Assembly (NCBI RefSeq): GCF_000282115.1
Contig: NZ_AKJY01000118.1
Location: 1 to 64,000 of the forward strand
DNA length: 64,000 bases
Origin: Chryseobacterium populi
GTDB taxonomy: Bacteria > Bacteroidota > Bacteroidia > Flavobacteriales > Weeksellaceae
Reading direction: 5' to 3'
This document shows positions 17,900-27,147 of this stretch, in pieces (the first letter of the stretch is position 1; each line of letters opens with the position of its first letter). The notes under the pieces were generated by a model. It saw nothing but the letters and a program-made list of their open reading frames with translations, made no database searches and was not told the DNA's origin. Made by a program: the position numbers and the translations under genes.

Positions 17900-17982
17900 A
17901 TATTTTTTATCCCACAGATAGGCTGTTGAAGCAGATTTAATTTTCCGGCTATTATTTACTTCCAACCTCCGGCTTCTAGCTT

Positions 17983-20217
17983 CTATTTAATCTTAAACTC
18001 AAGCTTTACATTGAAGAATCTTCCTGTAAGACGTACAGGAACCGGATACATAAAGTTGGTATTGGCATCTGTAATCCATTGGTTGGCAACGGTATTTCTG
18101 ATATTGAATGCATTAAAAACCTGTACTCCCAAAGTAAGTTCTTCAAAATTCCCCCAGAAACCATATGCTTTATTTTTACTTTTTGGATCTATAAAAACTT
18201 TGGAAAGTCCGATATCCACTCTTTTGTATGAAGGCAATGTCCTTTGGTACTGATAAGCAGAATATATATCAGGTGCACCATTTTGATCTAGTATAATGGG
18301 CGATCCTGTTGGCAGTCCCATTGCATACACTAAAGTAAGATTTACCCTCATTGAAGGAAATTTAGGCATATAATCCTGGTAGAACAATGCAAATCTGAAT
18401 CTCTGGTCTGTTGGTCTCGGGATATTTCCTCTTCCGTCAATATTTTCATAAACTCTGGCATAACTTGCCGATAACCAGGAATCTACTCCCGGAACAAATT
18501 CTCCGAATAGCCTGGTATCAATTCCGTAAGCATAACCTGATGCATTATTCTTACCGGAATAGCGGATTCTTACATTATCCATATAATAAGGAATAAGATC
18601 ATCCATTTTCTTGTAATAGGCTTCAGTAGTTAACTTAAACGGCCTGTCATACATCTGGAATTCATAATCATTAGCCAGAATAGCCTGAATGGAACGCTGA
18701 GATTTTATATTTTTATTGAAATTCCCGTCTAAATCCTTAATTTCCTTATAAAAAGGAGACTGATAATATATTCCTCCGGAAAGCCTGAACAACATATCGG
18801 TATCCCAATCCGGCTTAATGGCAAACTGTGCCCTTGGTGAAAAAATCGTTTCATCATTAAAGCTCCAGTGAGAAACCCTTGCTCCTGCGTTTACAAATAC
18901 TTTATTGCTTCCCCAATAAAATTTCTGAGAATATTGTGCATATGCCGACATTCTCGTTGGTTCAATATGATTAGCTCCTGCAATTCTGTAAAATAAATTA
19001 AGATCACCCGGAGTTCCGAATCTGGGATCATCAAGAGGCCTTGGAGTACTGTAGCCCGCAGAATCTACCAGCTTCCATTCGTTGGTAAGGTCCTGCAGAT
19101 TTTCTTTTTCGTATTTAAATCCTAATTCAATATCTGTATTCACATTGGGTGAAAAACGCCCTCTGAACTGTGCACCATACGTTCTTACAAACAGATCGTT
19201 TCTTGCATGCTCTATCTGGCCTCCCGTATCATAAGAAGTTACAGGTGCTCCCGTAATAGGATCAAAGGTCTGTAAAATATACGCAGATGCAATAGAGTAA
19301 TATTCTCTTTCACGATTCTGATAAGCAAAACTGTCTAAGGTGAATCTCCATTTGTCTGATGGTTTAAAATTCATCGACAAAGTTCCCATCATGTTTTTAT
19401 ACTTATCATCTTCTCTACCGTTGTAAAATACGGTAAGATTAAGCGGTCTCTGAAGGCTACCGAAATCAACACTTCTTTCTTTCGGCACCATTTCATAATC
19501 GTTCTTGGAATAATAGCCTATAAATGAAAGGCTGAACTTTTCACTGATATGATAGTTGATATAAGACTGGAAATCCCAGTATACAGGATTGAAATCCGTA
19601 TCTTCTTTTAATGTATTAAGAACCAGATTGGTATTCCTGTATCTTCCGGAAAATAATGCCGTCAGTTTTTTATTTTTGGAAGCTAAGCCGGCTGTTAACC
19701 TTCCGCCTATTAAGCTTGCTTCTCCTGAAAGTTCAGATTTTTCAGGCTCACGATAATAAATATTTAAAGCCGAAGACATTTTATCACCATATCTCGGTTC
19801 AAAACCTCCGGCTGAGAAGTTGACTGTTGAAACCATATCGGGATTAATGATGCTCAACCCTTCCTGCTGAGAATTTCTGATCAGAAAAGGCCTGTAAATT
19901 TCTATATCATTAATATAAATAAGGTTTTCATCATAGTTTCCACCACGAACCATATACTGTGAAGAAAGCTCTGTATTGGAGTTTACGGAAGGCAGGGTTT
20001 TAAGAATTCCCTCAATACCTCCGGAAATGCTTGCTACATTTTTAGCATCTTTAGCTGAAATTTTTACAGTGGTGATGTCGCTTGTTTTTCCCGTCACTTT
20101 TTTCTGGAATACAACTTCCTCAATATCTGTAACTTTCGTTGTTGTATCTCTTTTTTTATTTTGAGAGAATACAAGCATGGGAACCATAAGGCTTAGTGGT
20201 AAAACTAGTTTTTTCAA
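17983..20217 (-). CDS. TonB-dependent outer membrane receptor
   Basis: A 744-residue protein with a signal peptide (about 1-18, ending VFSQ), a TonB-box-like stretch (VTDIEEVVFQ), a plug domain at about 35-150 (VRGGNYDENLIYINDIEIYR is the usual plug block) and a long beta-barrel ending in VKLEFKIK. It lacks the carboxypeptidase-like N-terminal domain common in flavobacterial receptors and has no SusD partner beside it, so it is probably not a glycan receptor. It imports a ligand such as a siderophore, metal complex or vitamin. It lies upstream of the copper cluster but is separated from it by a terminator, so a copper link is unproven. Confidence 0.85.
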   Translation of the reverse strand: MKKLVLPLSLMVPMLVFSQNKKRDTTTKVTDIEEVVFQKKVTGKTSDITTVKISAKDAKNVASISGGIEGILKTLPSVNSNTELSSQYMVRGGNYDENLIYINDIEIYRPFLIRNSQQEGLSIINPDMVSTVNFSAGGFEPRYGDKMSSALNIYYREPEKSELSGEASLIGGRLTAGLASKNKKLTALFSGRYRNTNLVLNTLKEDTDFNPVYWDFQSYINYHISEKFSLSFIGYYSKNDYEMVPKERSVDFGSLQRPLNLTVFYNGREDDKYKNMMGTLSMNFKPSDKWRFTLDSFAYQNREREYYSIASAYILQTFDPITGAPVTSYDTGGQIEHARNDLFVRTYGAQFRGRFSPNVNTDIELGFKYEKENLQDLTNEWKLVDSAGYSTPRPLDDPRFGTPGDLNLFYRIAGANHIEPTRMSAYAQYSQKFYWGSNKVFVNAGARVSHWSFNDETIFSPRAQFAIKPDWDTDMLFRLSGGIYYQSPFYKEIKDLDGNFNKNIKSQRSIQAILANDYEFQMYDRPFKLTTEAYYKKMDDLIPYYMDNVRIRYSGKNNASGYAYGIDTRLFGEFVPGVDSWLSASYARVYENIDGRGNIPRPTDQRFRFALFYQDYMPKFPSMRVNLTLVYAMGLPTGSPIILDQNGAPDIYSAYQYQRTLPSYKRVDIGLSKVFIDPKSKNKAYGFWGNFEELTLGVQVFNAFNIRNTVANQWITDANTNFMYPVPVRLTGRFFNVKLEFKIK

Positions 20218-20261
20218 AAGAAATGTTTTAAGAATTTCTAAAATTAAGTATTTTTTAACAA

Positions 20262-21071
20262 CTACAAAATCGATTCTCTAATTCTTGTCAATTTTTGTAA
20301 CAAATCTTCTAATAAATCTAATCTTAGCATGTTGGCTCCATCAGATAAAGCTGTTTCCGGTGTAGGATGTGTTTCTATAAAAATTCCGTCTGCTCCTACC
20401 GCAATTCCTGCTTTGGCTACGGTTTCAATAAGATCAGGCCTTCCACCTGTTACTCCCGAGCTTTGGTTGGGTTGTTGTAAAGAATGCGTTACATCAAGGA
20501 TTACAGGCGCGTATTCTCTCATGGTAGGAATTCCTCTGTAATCTACAATAAGATCTGTATATCCGAAAGAATTTCCTCTTTCAATAATCGCTACTTTCTG
20601 ATTATCTGAATCGGTTACTTTCTGTACGGCAAATTTCATTGATTCCGGAGAAAGGAATTGTCCTTTTTTCAAAGTAACGCATTTCCCTGTTTTAGCAGCA
20701 GCCACTAATAAATCGGTCTGACGTACCAGGAATGCAGGAATCTGTAATACATCCACATATTGAGCAGCTAAAGCGGCATGCTCATTTTCATGAATATCAG
20801 TTGTAGTCGGGATATTGAAGGTATCACCTACTTTTTTAAGGATTTCCAGAGATTTTTCTTCCCCAATTGATGTGAAAGAATCTACCCTGCTCCGGTTGGC
20901 TTTTTTAAAGCTTCCTTTGAATATATACGGAATATTGTATTTGTTGGTAAGCTCAATTACTTTTTCAGCAATTCTCAATGCCATATCTTCTCCTTCAATA
21001 ATACAAGGCCCGGCAATAAGAAAAAAGTTTTTTGAATCTTTGTGCTGAATATTATCTAAATACTGAATCAT
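20262..21071 (-). CDS. kdsA: 3-deoxy-8-phosphooctulonate (KDO-8-P) synthase
   Basis: A 269-residue enzyme that condenses arabinose-5-phosphate with phosphoenolpyruvate to make KDO-8-phosphate for the LPS core. Family blocks seen are IAGPCIIEG near the N-terminus, FKGSFKKANRSR, TDIHE, LQIPAFLVRQTDLL, VTGGRPDLIE and the C-terminal IETHPTPE. Length is normal. kdsB, which activates KDO, is in the same window at 40576-41301 but not in the same operon. The TonB receptor gene follows 44 nt downstream on the same strand. Confidence 0.95.
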   Translation of the reverse strand: MIQYLDNIQHKDSKNFFLIAGPCIIEGEDMALRIAEKVIELTNKYNIPYIFKGSFKKANRSRVDSFTSIGEEKSLEILKKVGDTFNIPTTTDIHENEHAALAAQYVDVLQIPAFLVRQTDLLVAAAKTGKCVTLKKGQFLSPESMKFAVQKVTDSDNQKVAIIERGNSFGYTDLIVDYRGIPTMREYAPVILDVTHSLQQPNQSSGVTGGRPDLIETVAKAGIAVGADGIFIETHPTPETALSDGANMLRLDLLEDLLQKLTRIRESIL

Positions 21072-21162
21072 TTTATTATAATTAAAAAGTTCAGTAAAAA
21101 TACTTATAAAGTTTCACAATCGGAAATTATTATGGATTCAATCAGGCTGAAATACTTTAATT

Positions 21163-21690
21163 TTAATTCATTTTTTTCAGGATCTTTTCAAATGTGTTGA
21201 TATTCCTGCTGGTCAGCTGATCTTTCAGGCTTTTCTTTCCCAATATTTTTCCAAAAGAGGAATCCAGGGTATTTCCTTTCGGAACCTGCCAGTAAAAAAT
21301 ATTGTTGGTGATTTCTCCTTTTTCATGGTCGACTTTAGAGGCGGCATCAAATTCTTTCATCAAAACATTTTCCACTTCCATACTTCCTACAAAGGCATAA
21401 GTATGGAAATCATCGTTCTTCTCAAACGGATTGCTGTTCCAGAAAGCTTCCGTTTCTTTTTGGGTTTTTACGAATAGAAATGCCTCATACGAGAAATGAT
21501 CTGACATTGCTTTTTCCAGTATTTTTTTTAAATCTTCCGCTTTTTTATCAGAAGAAAATACAATATTTCCGGAAGCCAGCACTGAGCTTACATCCTGCAT
21601 TCCGGCTTCTTTAAAAACCTGGCATACATCTGCCATTTTCATATTGGTTCCTTTTACGTTGACACCACGAAGAAATGCACAGTATTTCAT
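21163..21690 (-). CDS. DUF1697 family protein
   Basis: A 175-residue cytoplasmic protein beginning YCAFLRGVNVKG, with LASGNIVFSS and a C-terminal TSRNINTFEKI block, the pattern of DUF1697. The family has no established function, although its small alpha/beta fold is known from structural genomics. It lies between kdsA and a repeat-rich gap (21705-21843) with no obvious partner. Confidence 0.8.
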   Translation of the reverse strand: MKYCAFLRGVNVKGTNMKMADVCQVFKEAGMQDVSSVLASGNIVFSSDKKAEDLKKILEKAMSDHFSYEAFLFVKTQKETEAFWNSNPFEKNDDFHTYAFVGSMEVENVLMKEFDAASKVDHEKGEITNNIFYWQVPKGNTLDSSFGKILGKKSLKDQLTSRNINTFEKILKKMN

Positions 21691-21704
21691 AATATTAATG
21701 ATGG

Positions 21705-21843
21705 GTTATGAGTTATAAGTTATGAATTATGGATTATAGTAATTGGTAATGAATAATGAGCAATAAAAAACCTTCATAACTTCCAGCCTCCACTTTAAAA
21801 CTTCCAGCTCATAACTCATAACTCATAACTTATAACTCATAAC
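21705..21843. repeat. Empty inverted-repeat element of the TTATGAGTTATG family
   Basis: A 20-bp perfect inverted repeat (21705-21724 and 21824-21843) is built from the same phrase that frames the four-helix-bundle cassette at 41324-41746. The 99-nt centre has no ORF and contains CTTCCAGC phrases. It looks like a non-coding relative of that cassette. Confidence 0.65.
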
Positions 21844-21849
21844 TCTAAA

Positions 21850-23337
21850 TTATCTTATTCTTATATACAAATTATAATCTGTTCCCGAAGGTTTCAGTTT
21901 ATAGATCTTTTCCAGAATTTTGTGATCACTTTTTAAATGGTCTTTAATCCTGTATTCTTTCAGCAGCTGATAGTGGGTTCTGTAATATCCGCCATCTTCC
22001 CCTGCAAATAAATCATTGTAAGAAAGCAGGTATTTAGGTTTTCTGTCTTTTACAGTATTGATCCAGTAATGTTTTTTATCTTTCCTGATCTCATCCTGAA
22101 TTTTCCTGTCAACCAATCCAACTTCATCAATCGTTTTTAATCCGGAAAAATAAGGGACATATCCTGCCGGTTCAAGCAAGATCCATTGGTTTTTGTCTTT
22201 TTCGTAGCTGTTTAAAAATATACCTATTGATCTTCGATAATTCCATTCTCCGTTTCCTGTTGCGATTGAGTGAATGGTTTGAAAAGCTACCATTGGGATG
22301 ATATAAAATACAATCAATAGAGACAGCCACAGGTTTCTTTTCACTTTCTGCTCTAAAACAAAAATGAGTACCGGAACAAAAAGTAAGATCTGCGGAACCC
22401 AGTAATACCAGTCGAAAAGGCTCTTCTGGGAAAGAAAGATCAATTGTTTTGCCCATGCAAAAAGGAAAATCATCCAGAGAAAATAGTTTCTTTTCTCCTG
22501 CTGCCTGATCAGGAATACGAAACACAACAGTTCAAAAATAAGAACAAGGATTGTAAAAGGGTTAAAATCTCCGGGAACTTTCAGCATTCCCCAGAAGTTT
22601 CCGTAGTTTAACCTGAAATATTCAATATCCTGACTGAGTGTGAAATTTTTATCATACAAAAGCTTTTTAGCGGTAATCGTATTATTCACCACTTCACCAA
22701 AATACAGCCAGTTGAAGGCAAGTGCAAAGCAGATCCCCAATACTCCACCTAAAATATAATTCCAGCGCAGTCTTTTATTCCAGAAAATATCTACCAGAAA
22801 TACAATTCCCAGGAAAATTACAGTATCGATTCTTGTAAATAAAATCAGTATCGGAAAAACAATAAGAGCCCACTTTTTCTCTTTTTTAAACCCATAATAC
22901 AGTAAAGCCATTTCTAAAAAGAAGAGAAGCCCGTATTCCATTCCCAAAATGGAAATCTTGATGGAAGGTGGCAAAATTCCGAATAAAAAAATAAAAATCG
23001 CTTTATGCCAAGGATTTTTGAGTAATAAATGAGACAGAAACAGGCTTCCTATTGTAAAAAGGATGGAATTAAAAATAAGGATAGGCTCAACAAAATATTC
23101 TTTCCCGAAAATAAGGTTGAACAGATAGGAAACAAATACATAAAGATGAGTGGTAGATGCTGAAATTTTAATATCACCATTGAAACCTATTACTCCATAA
23201 TCCATTACATTCTGGGCAACCCTCCAGGTAATAAATGCATCTTCCTGGATATGATGGGTCAATAAAAATAAGAGCTTGAAAATCACCGTAAAGATGACGG
23301 CATACATCGGGAGTTTATGGTTATTTGTTTCAGCCAT
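21850..23337 (-). CDS. Multi-TM GT-C-like glycosyltransferase (putative)
   Basis: A 495-residue integral membrane protein with about ten to twelve hydrophobic segments across residues 10-370, then a soluble C-terminal domain of about 120 residues. The acidic pair in the first loop (HHIQEDAFITWRVAQ, near residue 30) is placed like the catalytic Asp/Glu of GT-C enzymes, which use lipid-linked sugars on the periplasmic side. The family is not one I can name, so glycosyltransferase is an inference from topology and this motif. A good promoter (23360-23389) and an upstream terminator show that it is transcribed separately from the DUF2723 gene. Confidence 0.6.
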   Translation of the reverse strand: MAETNNHKLPMYAVIFTVIFKLLFLLTHHIQEDAFITWRVAQNVMDYGVIGFNGDIKISASTTHLYVFVSYLFNLIFGKEYFVEPILIFNSILFTIGSLFLSHLLLKNPWHKAIFIFLFGILPPSIKISILGMEYGLLFFLEMALLYYGFKKEKKWALIVFPILILFTRIDTVIFLGIVFLVDIFWNKRLRWNYILGGVLGICFALAFNWLYFGEVVNNTITAKKLLYDKNFTLSQDIEYFRLNYGNFWGMLKVPGDFNPFTILVLIFELLCFVFLIRQQEKRNYFLWMIFLFAWAKQLIFLSQKSLFDWYYWVPQILLFVPVLIFVLEQKVKRNLWLSLLIVFYIIPMVAFQTIHSIATGNGEWNYRRSIGIFLNSYEKDKNQWILLEPAGYVPYFSGLKTIDEVGLVDRKIQDEIRKDKKHYWINTVKDRKPKYLLSYNDLFAGEDGGYYRTHYQLLKEYRIKDHLKSDHKILEKIYKLKPSGTDYNLYIRIR

Positions 23338-23359
23338 TTGTTTTCTTCATGTTGTTACG

Positions 23360-23389
23360 CAAAGATAATCTTAAAATTGATGAATGCAA
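23360..23389 (-). promoter_or_regulatory. Promoter of the GT-C-like gene
   Basis: On the minus strand a TTG (23389-23387) is followed after exactly 19 nt by TATCTTTG (23367-23360), a full consensus match 23 nt before the ATG. Confidence 0.75.
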
Positions 23390-23396
23390 TAATAAA

Positions 23397-23420
23397 AAAA
23401 CGGAACCGAAGTTCCGTTTT
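23397..23420. terminator. Terminator after the DUF2723 gene
   Basis: A perfect 10-bp stem with CGAA loop (23397-23406 with 23411-23420), ending in T residues on both strands. Confidence 0.85.
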
Positions 23421-23439
23421 CTTAATATGTTGTTGCTTT

Positions 23440-26400
23440 TTACTGCGTTGCTTTGATAATTGCTGTCGTAATCTGATTTTCTTTTTCCTTTGAATATGTA
23501 GAATCAAAAGGTTCCATAATATCAAATAAGTATTGGTAGAATGGTGTGATCTTCTGTACATTTTCAGACTCAGCCATTGCTTTTTCTTTCCCCATTTGCT
23601 GAAGGTCTTTTACAAATACATTAAATTTCTTATCAATAGGCTCAATCGATTTTACAAGATAATCATAGGCTTTATCTTTCTGACCGATTTTTGTATAGGC
23701 ATCTGTAACTGCAGATACCACTAAAGAATACTCCATAGGTTTTGCTCCCATCTGTCTTCTCAAATATCTCTGATCTCCTGGGGCAAGGCTTAAGTAGTAA
23801 TCGTATTCTTCGAAGATTCCTTTTTTAAGGATTTCCGCCAGTTTTAATCCTTTCTGTTCTTGCCCGGCTACAATATATCCGTAAACTATTGAACTTAATG
23901 AGCGAGGATCGTTGTATTTTTCAGCAGGAATTTCTCTGGCTGCCAGATCCAGTAATTCTATGGCTTTAGCTTTTTGTCCGCTTAATGAAAGGGCTGCTGC
24001 AGCTCTGCTTGCCGAACTTCTGTAGCTGATAATATTAGATGTTGCCGTTTCATCAAAATGAACTTTTAAATCCTTGAAATTACCCCATCTGAAATTTTTC
24101 ACCACATTATATAGAGAATTCGCATCTACCCTTCCCATTTCTCCATCCGAGCTTGGTGGTGTATGAATAGGAATCAACCGGTAACTGAAACCATCGAACT
24201 GGAGATATTCATCAAGATAGAAAATATTCTCACTGTCATAAATCCCTCCGGAAGAAAAGTTGATAGGTCTCTTCCAGTCGAAATTGGCAAGAATATCAAA
24301 CATCATTAAATTATTCTTGTAAAGTGTGTTCGCTTTATAATCGATCATAATCTGATTGACAGTATTCGGAAGATCAGAAGGATTGATAATTCCGGCTTTT
24401 AAAGCATTGTCTTTATTAACAGGAAGGATAAATTTACTTACAGGAAGGAAATTGTATTTTTCATAACGCTCTTCCCCGAAAATCATTTTTAAAATTTCAT
24501 CTTTTTCAGGAGATTTAATTTTAAGGAAATTAACCGCTTCTTTCAGCGTCATGGAATCCTGGGTAATATATTTTCTCAATGACTGCATTTCTGTTGCCGG
24601 AGCTCCCTGCTGCTGAAGATTATCAAAAATATTCTGCCAGTCCTCTTTTTTCATCAGGTAGATCTGATCATTTACCCCATCTCTGTAGTCCTCATGGGTC
24701 AATTGGCTCGGAATAGGATTGGCATTGTATGTTTTTCTTTTCACCTGATCGATATTCCAGGGGGTGGATAACAGGGTGAAGTTTACAACTTTTACATCAT
24801 CACGCAGTCTTTCCGTCTCCTGTGTCGCCCAAACCGGATAAGTATCATTATCCCCATAAACAAAAAGAATATCTTCTTTCGGCAACGATTTTAATACGGA
24901 ATAGGCATAATCATAAGCCGTATACCTGTTACTCCTGTCATGCACATTATAATTCTGGAATCCCATCATAAAAGGCACTCCCAATAATATAACCCCAACT
25001 AAAATATTAGCTGCGTTAGACTTAATTTTTGACTGTAAGAACCATAAAATAGCACCTGCTCCCAATCCTATCCAGATGGCAAAAGCATAGAAAGATCCTA
25101 CCATGGCGTAATCTCTTTCTCTTGGCTCGAAAGGTTTCACACCTGTATAGAAAATAATCCCGACACTTGTAATTACAAATAAAGATAATATTGCATAGAA
25201 TCTTCCGAAATCCCTGTTTAACTGGAAAAAGAATCCAATCAAACCTAAAATTAGCGGTAAAAAGTAAAATGCAACTGTACTTTCGTTCTTAAATTTCGCA
25301 GGCATTTTATCCTGGTTCCCCCACAGGGCATTATCAATAAAAGAAAATCCTGAAATCCAGTTTCCTTTGGTGTTTTCCATGTTTCCTTCAAGGTCATTTT
25401 GTCTTCCCACGAAATTCCACAGCAGGTATCTTACAAAATAATACCCGTTCTGGAACGTGATGAAATAATCCATATTTTGGGCCAGAGAGGGTTTCTGAAC
25501 ATTAATCAGGTCATAGGGTTTTACTTTGAGATAATCGGCTGCTGTAATCGATTTATCTTCATATTTCTTTCTTAATTCATCAAAAATTTGTTTGGCCTGA
25601 GGATTATCCGCTACATCTTCATTCCCATAGTTGAAAGTAAAATCAGGAGCTCCATACATGGAAATGTAGTTTGCCATCACCGCTTTATCTTCATTAAACA
25701 TCCTCGGCATCAGGCTTACCTGGGATTGACTGAAAACGTAATTAAAACGGTCTCCGGTTTTTCTGTACGTTCCCGTTTTCTCATCTTTTTCGTAAATATC
25801 TCCGGTTTTTTCTGTTTTGAAACTACCATCTTCATTTTTTTGAATCCCATTGGCATCTAAAAATGCAGTATAGTTCTGACCGTAAATGGTTGGCCAGTCT
25901 CCGTACTGTTCTCTGTTGTAATAATCCAGCATACCGATTGCCGTATCCGGATCATTAAGGTTCATCGGTGGATTGGCATTTGCCCTGATCGGAATCACCA
26001 TCCAGCATGAAAATCCTATCATCATATAAACAATGGACAAGGCAACCGTTTGATATATATTTTTATTAGTCCTTCTTGCATATTTTATAATTAAATAGCA
26101 GATCACCACCATTAATATAAATGCTACAATAGTCCCTGAATGGAAAGGAAGACCTAAACCATTCACAAAGAATATTTCAAGCTTCCCAAACATCGTCATG
26201 ATCAGCGGGAAGATAATTTTAAATACAATAATTAAAATACCTAATGTAATAAGGTTGGCCCAGATGAAATTTTTCCATGTAAATTTATAATTTCTGGTAT
26301 AATATACTAAACAAACTGCAGGAACCGCCAGCATGCACATCATGTGAACCCCCACGGAAAGTCCCAGGATGAAGAAAATAAGAATAATCCATCTCTCATT

Positions 26401-26925
26401 ATCTGCCATTTTATATTCATTTTCCCACTTGGTAATTAACCAGACTAAAAGGGCAATAAACATAGAAGCCATCGAATATACCTCACCTTCCACTGCCGAG
26501 AACCAGAAGGTATCCGAAAATGTGAAACACAAAGCTCCGACTACTCCCGCAAAAAGGATAGAAATTTCCTGATGCGGAGTTACCTCTTCAAAATCTTTGT
26601 TCACCAGCCTTCTTACAAAATGGGTAATCGTCCAGAACAAAAATAAAATGGTAAATGCACTAAACAATGCAGACATCGCATTGATTATAATAGAATAATT
26701 TTCACCTTTCCCCAATGCAAAAATGGCTGCCACAGCACCCACAATCTGGAATAAAGCTGCTCCCGGGGCATGCGTTACCTCTAATTTTACTGCCGAGGAA
26801 ATATACTCACCACAATCCCAAAAACTTAAATTCGGCTCGATAGTTGATAAGTACGTGAAAAATGCAATGATGAAAATCACCCATCCTAAAGCGGTATTCC
26901 ATTGCCTAAAAGTCCAATTTTTCAT
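23440..26925 (-). CDS. DUF2723 family protein (protein O-mannosyltransferase-like, GT117)
   Basis: A 1161-residue membrane protein. An N-terminal block (WVIFIIAFFTYLSTIEPNLS, then FWDCGEYIS) carries the acidic loop typical of DUF2723/GT117. Roughly a dozen membrane segments extend to about residue 670, followed by a long soluble C-terminal part with a tetratricopeptide-like helical region. The family belongs to the GT-C fold and is proposed to glycosylate exported proteins or lipids, consistent with the O-glycosylation known in Bacteroidota; the substrate is inferred, not shown. It has its own terminator at 23397-23420. Confidence 0.8.
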   Translation of the reverse strand: MKNWTFRQWNTALGWVIFIIAFFTYLSTIEPNLSFWDCGEYISSAVKLEVTHAPGAALFQIVGAVAAIFALGKGENYSIIINAMSALFSAFTILFLFWTITHFVRRLVNKDFEEVTPHQEISILFAGVVGALCFTFSDTFWFSAVEGEVYSMASMFIALLVWLITKWENEYKMADNERWIILIFFILGLSVGVHMMCMLAVPAVCLVYYTRNYKFTWKNFIWANLITLGILIIVFKIIFPLIMTMFGKLEIFFVNGLGLPFHSGTIVAFILMVVICYLIIKYARRTNKNIYQTVALSIVYMMIGFSCWMVIPIRANANPPMNLNDPDTAIGMLDYYNREQYGDWPTIYGQNYTAFLDANGIQKNEDGSFKTEKTGDIYEKDEKTGTYRKTGDRFNYVFSQSQVSLMPRMFNEDKAVMANYISMYGAPDFTFNYGNEDVADNPQAKQIFDELRKKYEDKSITAADYLKVKPYDLINVQKPSLAQNMDYFITFQNGYYFVRYLLWNFVGRQNDLEGNMENTKGNWISGFSFIDNALWGNQDKMPAKFKNESTVAFYFLPLILGLIGFFFQLNRDFGRFYAILSLFVITSVGIIFYTGVKPFEPRERDYAMVGSFYAFAIWIGLGAGAILWFLQSKIKSNAANILVGVILLGVPFMMGFQNYNVHDRSNRYTAYDYAYSVLKSLPKEDILFVYGDNDTYPVWATQETERLRDDVKVVNFTLLSTPWNIDQVKRKTYNANPIPSQLTHEDYRDGVNDQIYLMKKEDWQNIFDNLQQQGAPATEMQSLRKYITQDSMTLKEAVNFLKIKSPEKDEILKMIFGEERYEKYNFLPVSKFILPVNKDNALKAGIINPSDLPNTVNQIMIDYKANTLYKNNLMMFDILANFDWKRPINFSSGGIYDSENIFYLDEYLQFDGFSYRLIPIHTPPSSDGEMGRVDANSLYNVVKNFRWGNFKDLKVHFDETATSNIISYRSSASRAAAALSLSGQKAKAIELLDLAAREIPAEKYNDPRSLSSIVYGYIVAGQEQKGLKLAEILKKGIFEEYDYYLSLAPGDQRYLRRQMGAKPMEYSLVVSAVTDAYTKIGQKDKAYDYLVKSIEPIDKKFNVFVKDLQQMGKEKAMAESENVQKITPFYQYLFDIMEPFDSTYSKEKENQITTAIIKATQ

Positions 26926-27108
26926 AGTATTAAATCAATTACGCGAAAATAGGGCTTTTATCTCATTTTATGTTGATTTTAACAAAATTTAAAAATTTGG
27001 CGTGGTATTTGTCAATATTGTTAGGCTAAGATTGCAAATGAAAAAATAATTTTATTCAATTGAATGCTTACTAATCAAACAAAAGTTTAGAAATTATTTA
27101 TTTTTTTG

Positions 27109-27116
27109 TATTTTTG
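27109..27116 (+). promoter_or_regulatory. -7 box TATTTTTG for the PLP synthase gene
   Basis: A perfect TAnnTTTG match, 31 nt before the ATG at 27148; a TTA rather than TTG sits at the expected -33 place. Confidence 0.55.
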
Positions 27117-27147
27117 CGGTCAGATTTTTATTGAAAAATAACAAATA

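Noticed and set aside
17720..17965. An 81-codon minus-strand frame upstream of the Cys-rich protein gene
   Set aside because: It overlaps that gene in another frame and runs through the terminator of the TonB receptor gene.
17410..20217. TonB receptor as part of the copper operon
   Set aside because: A hairpin terminator (17875-17899) and a promoter box (17797-17804) separate it from the copper genes.
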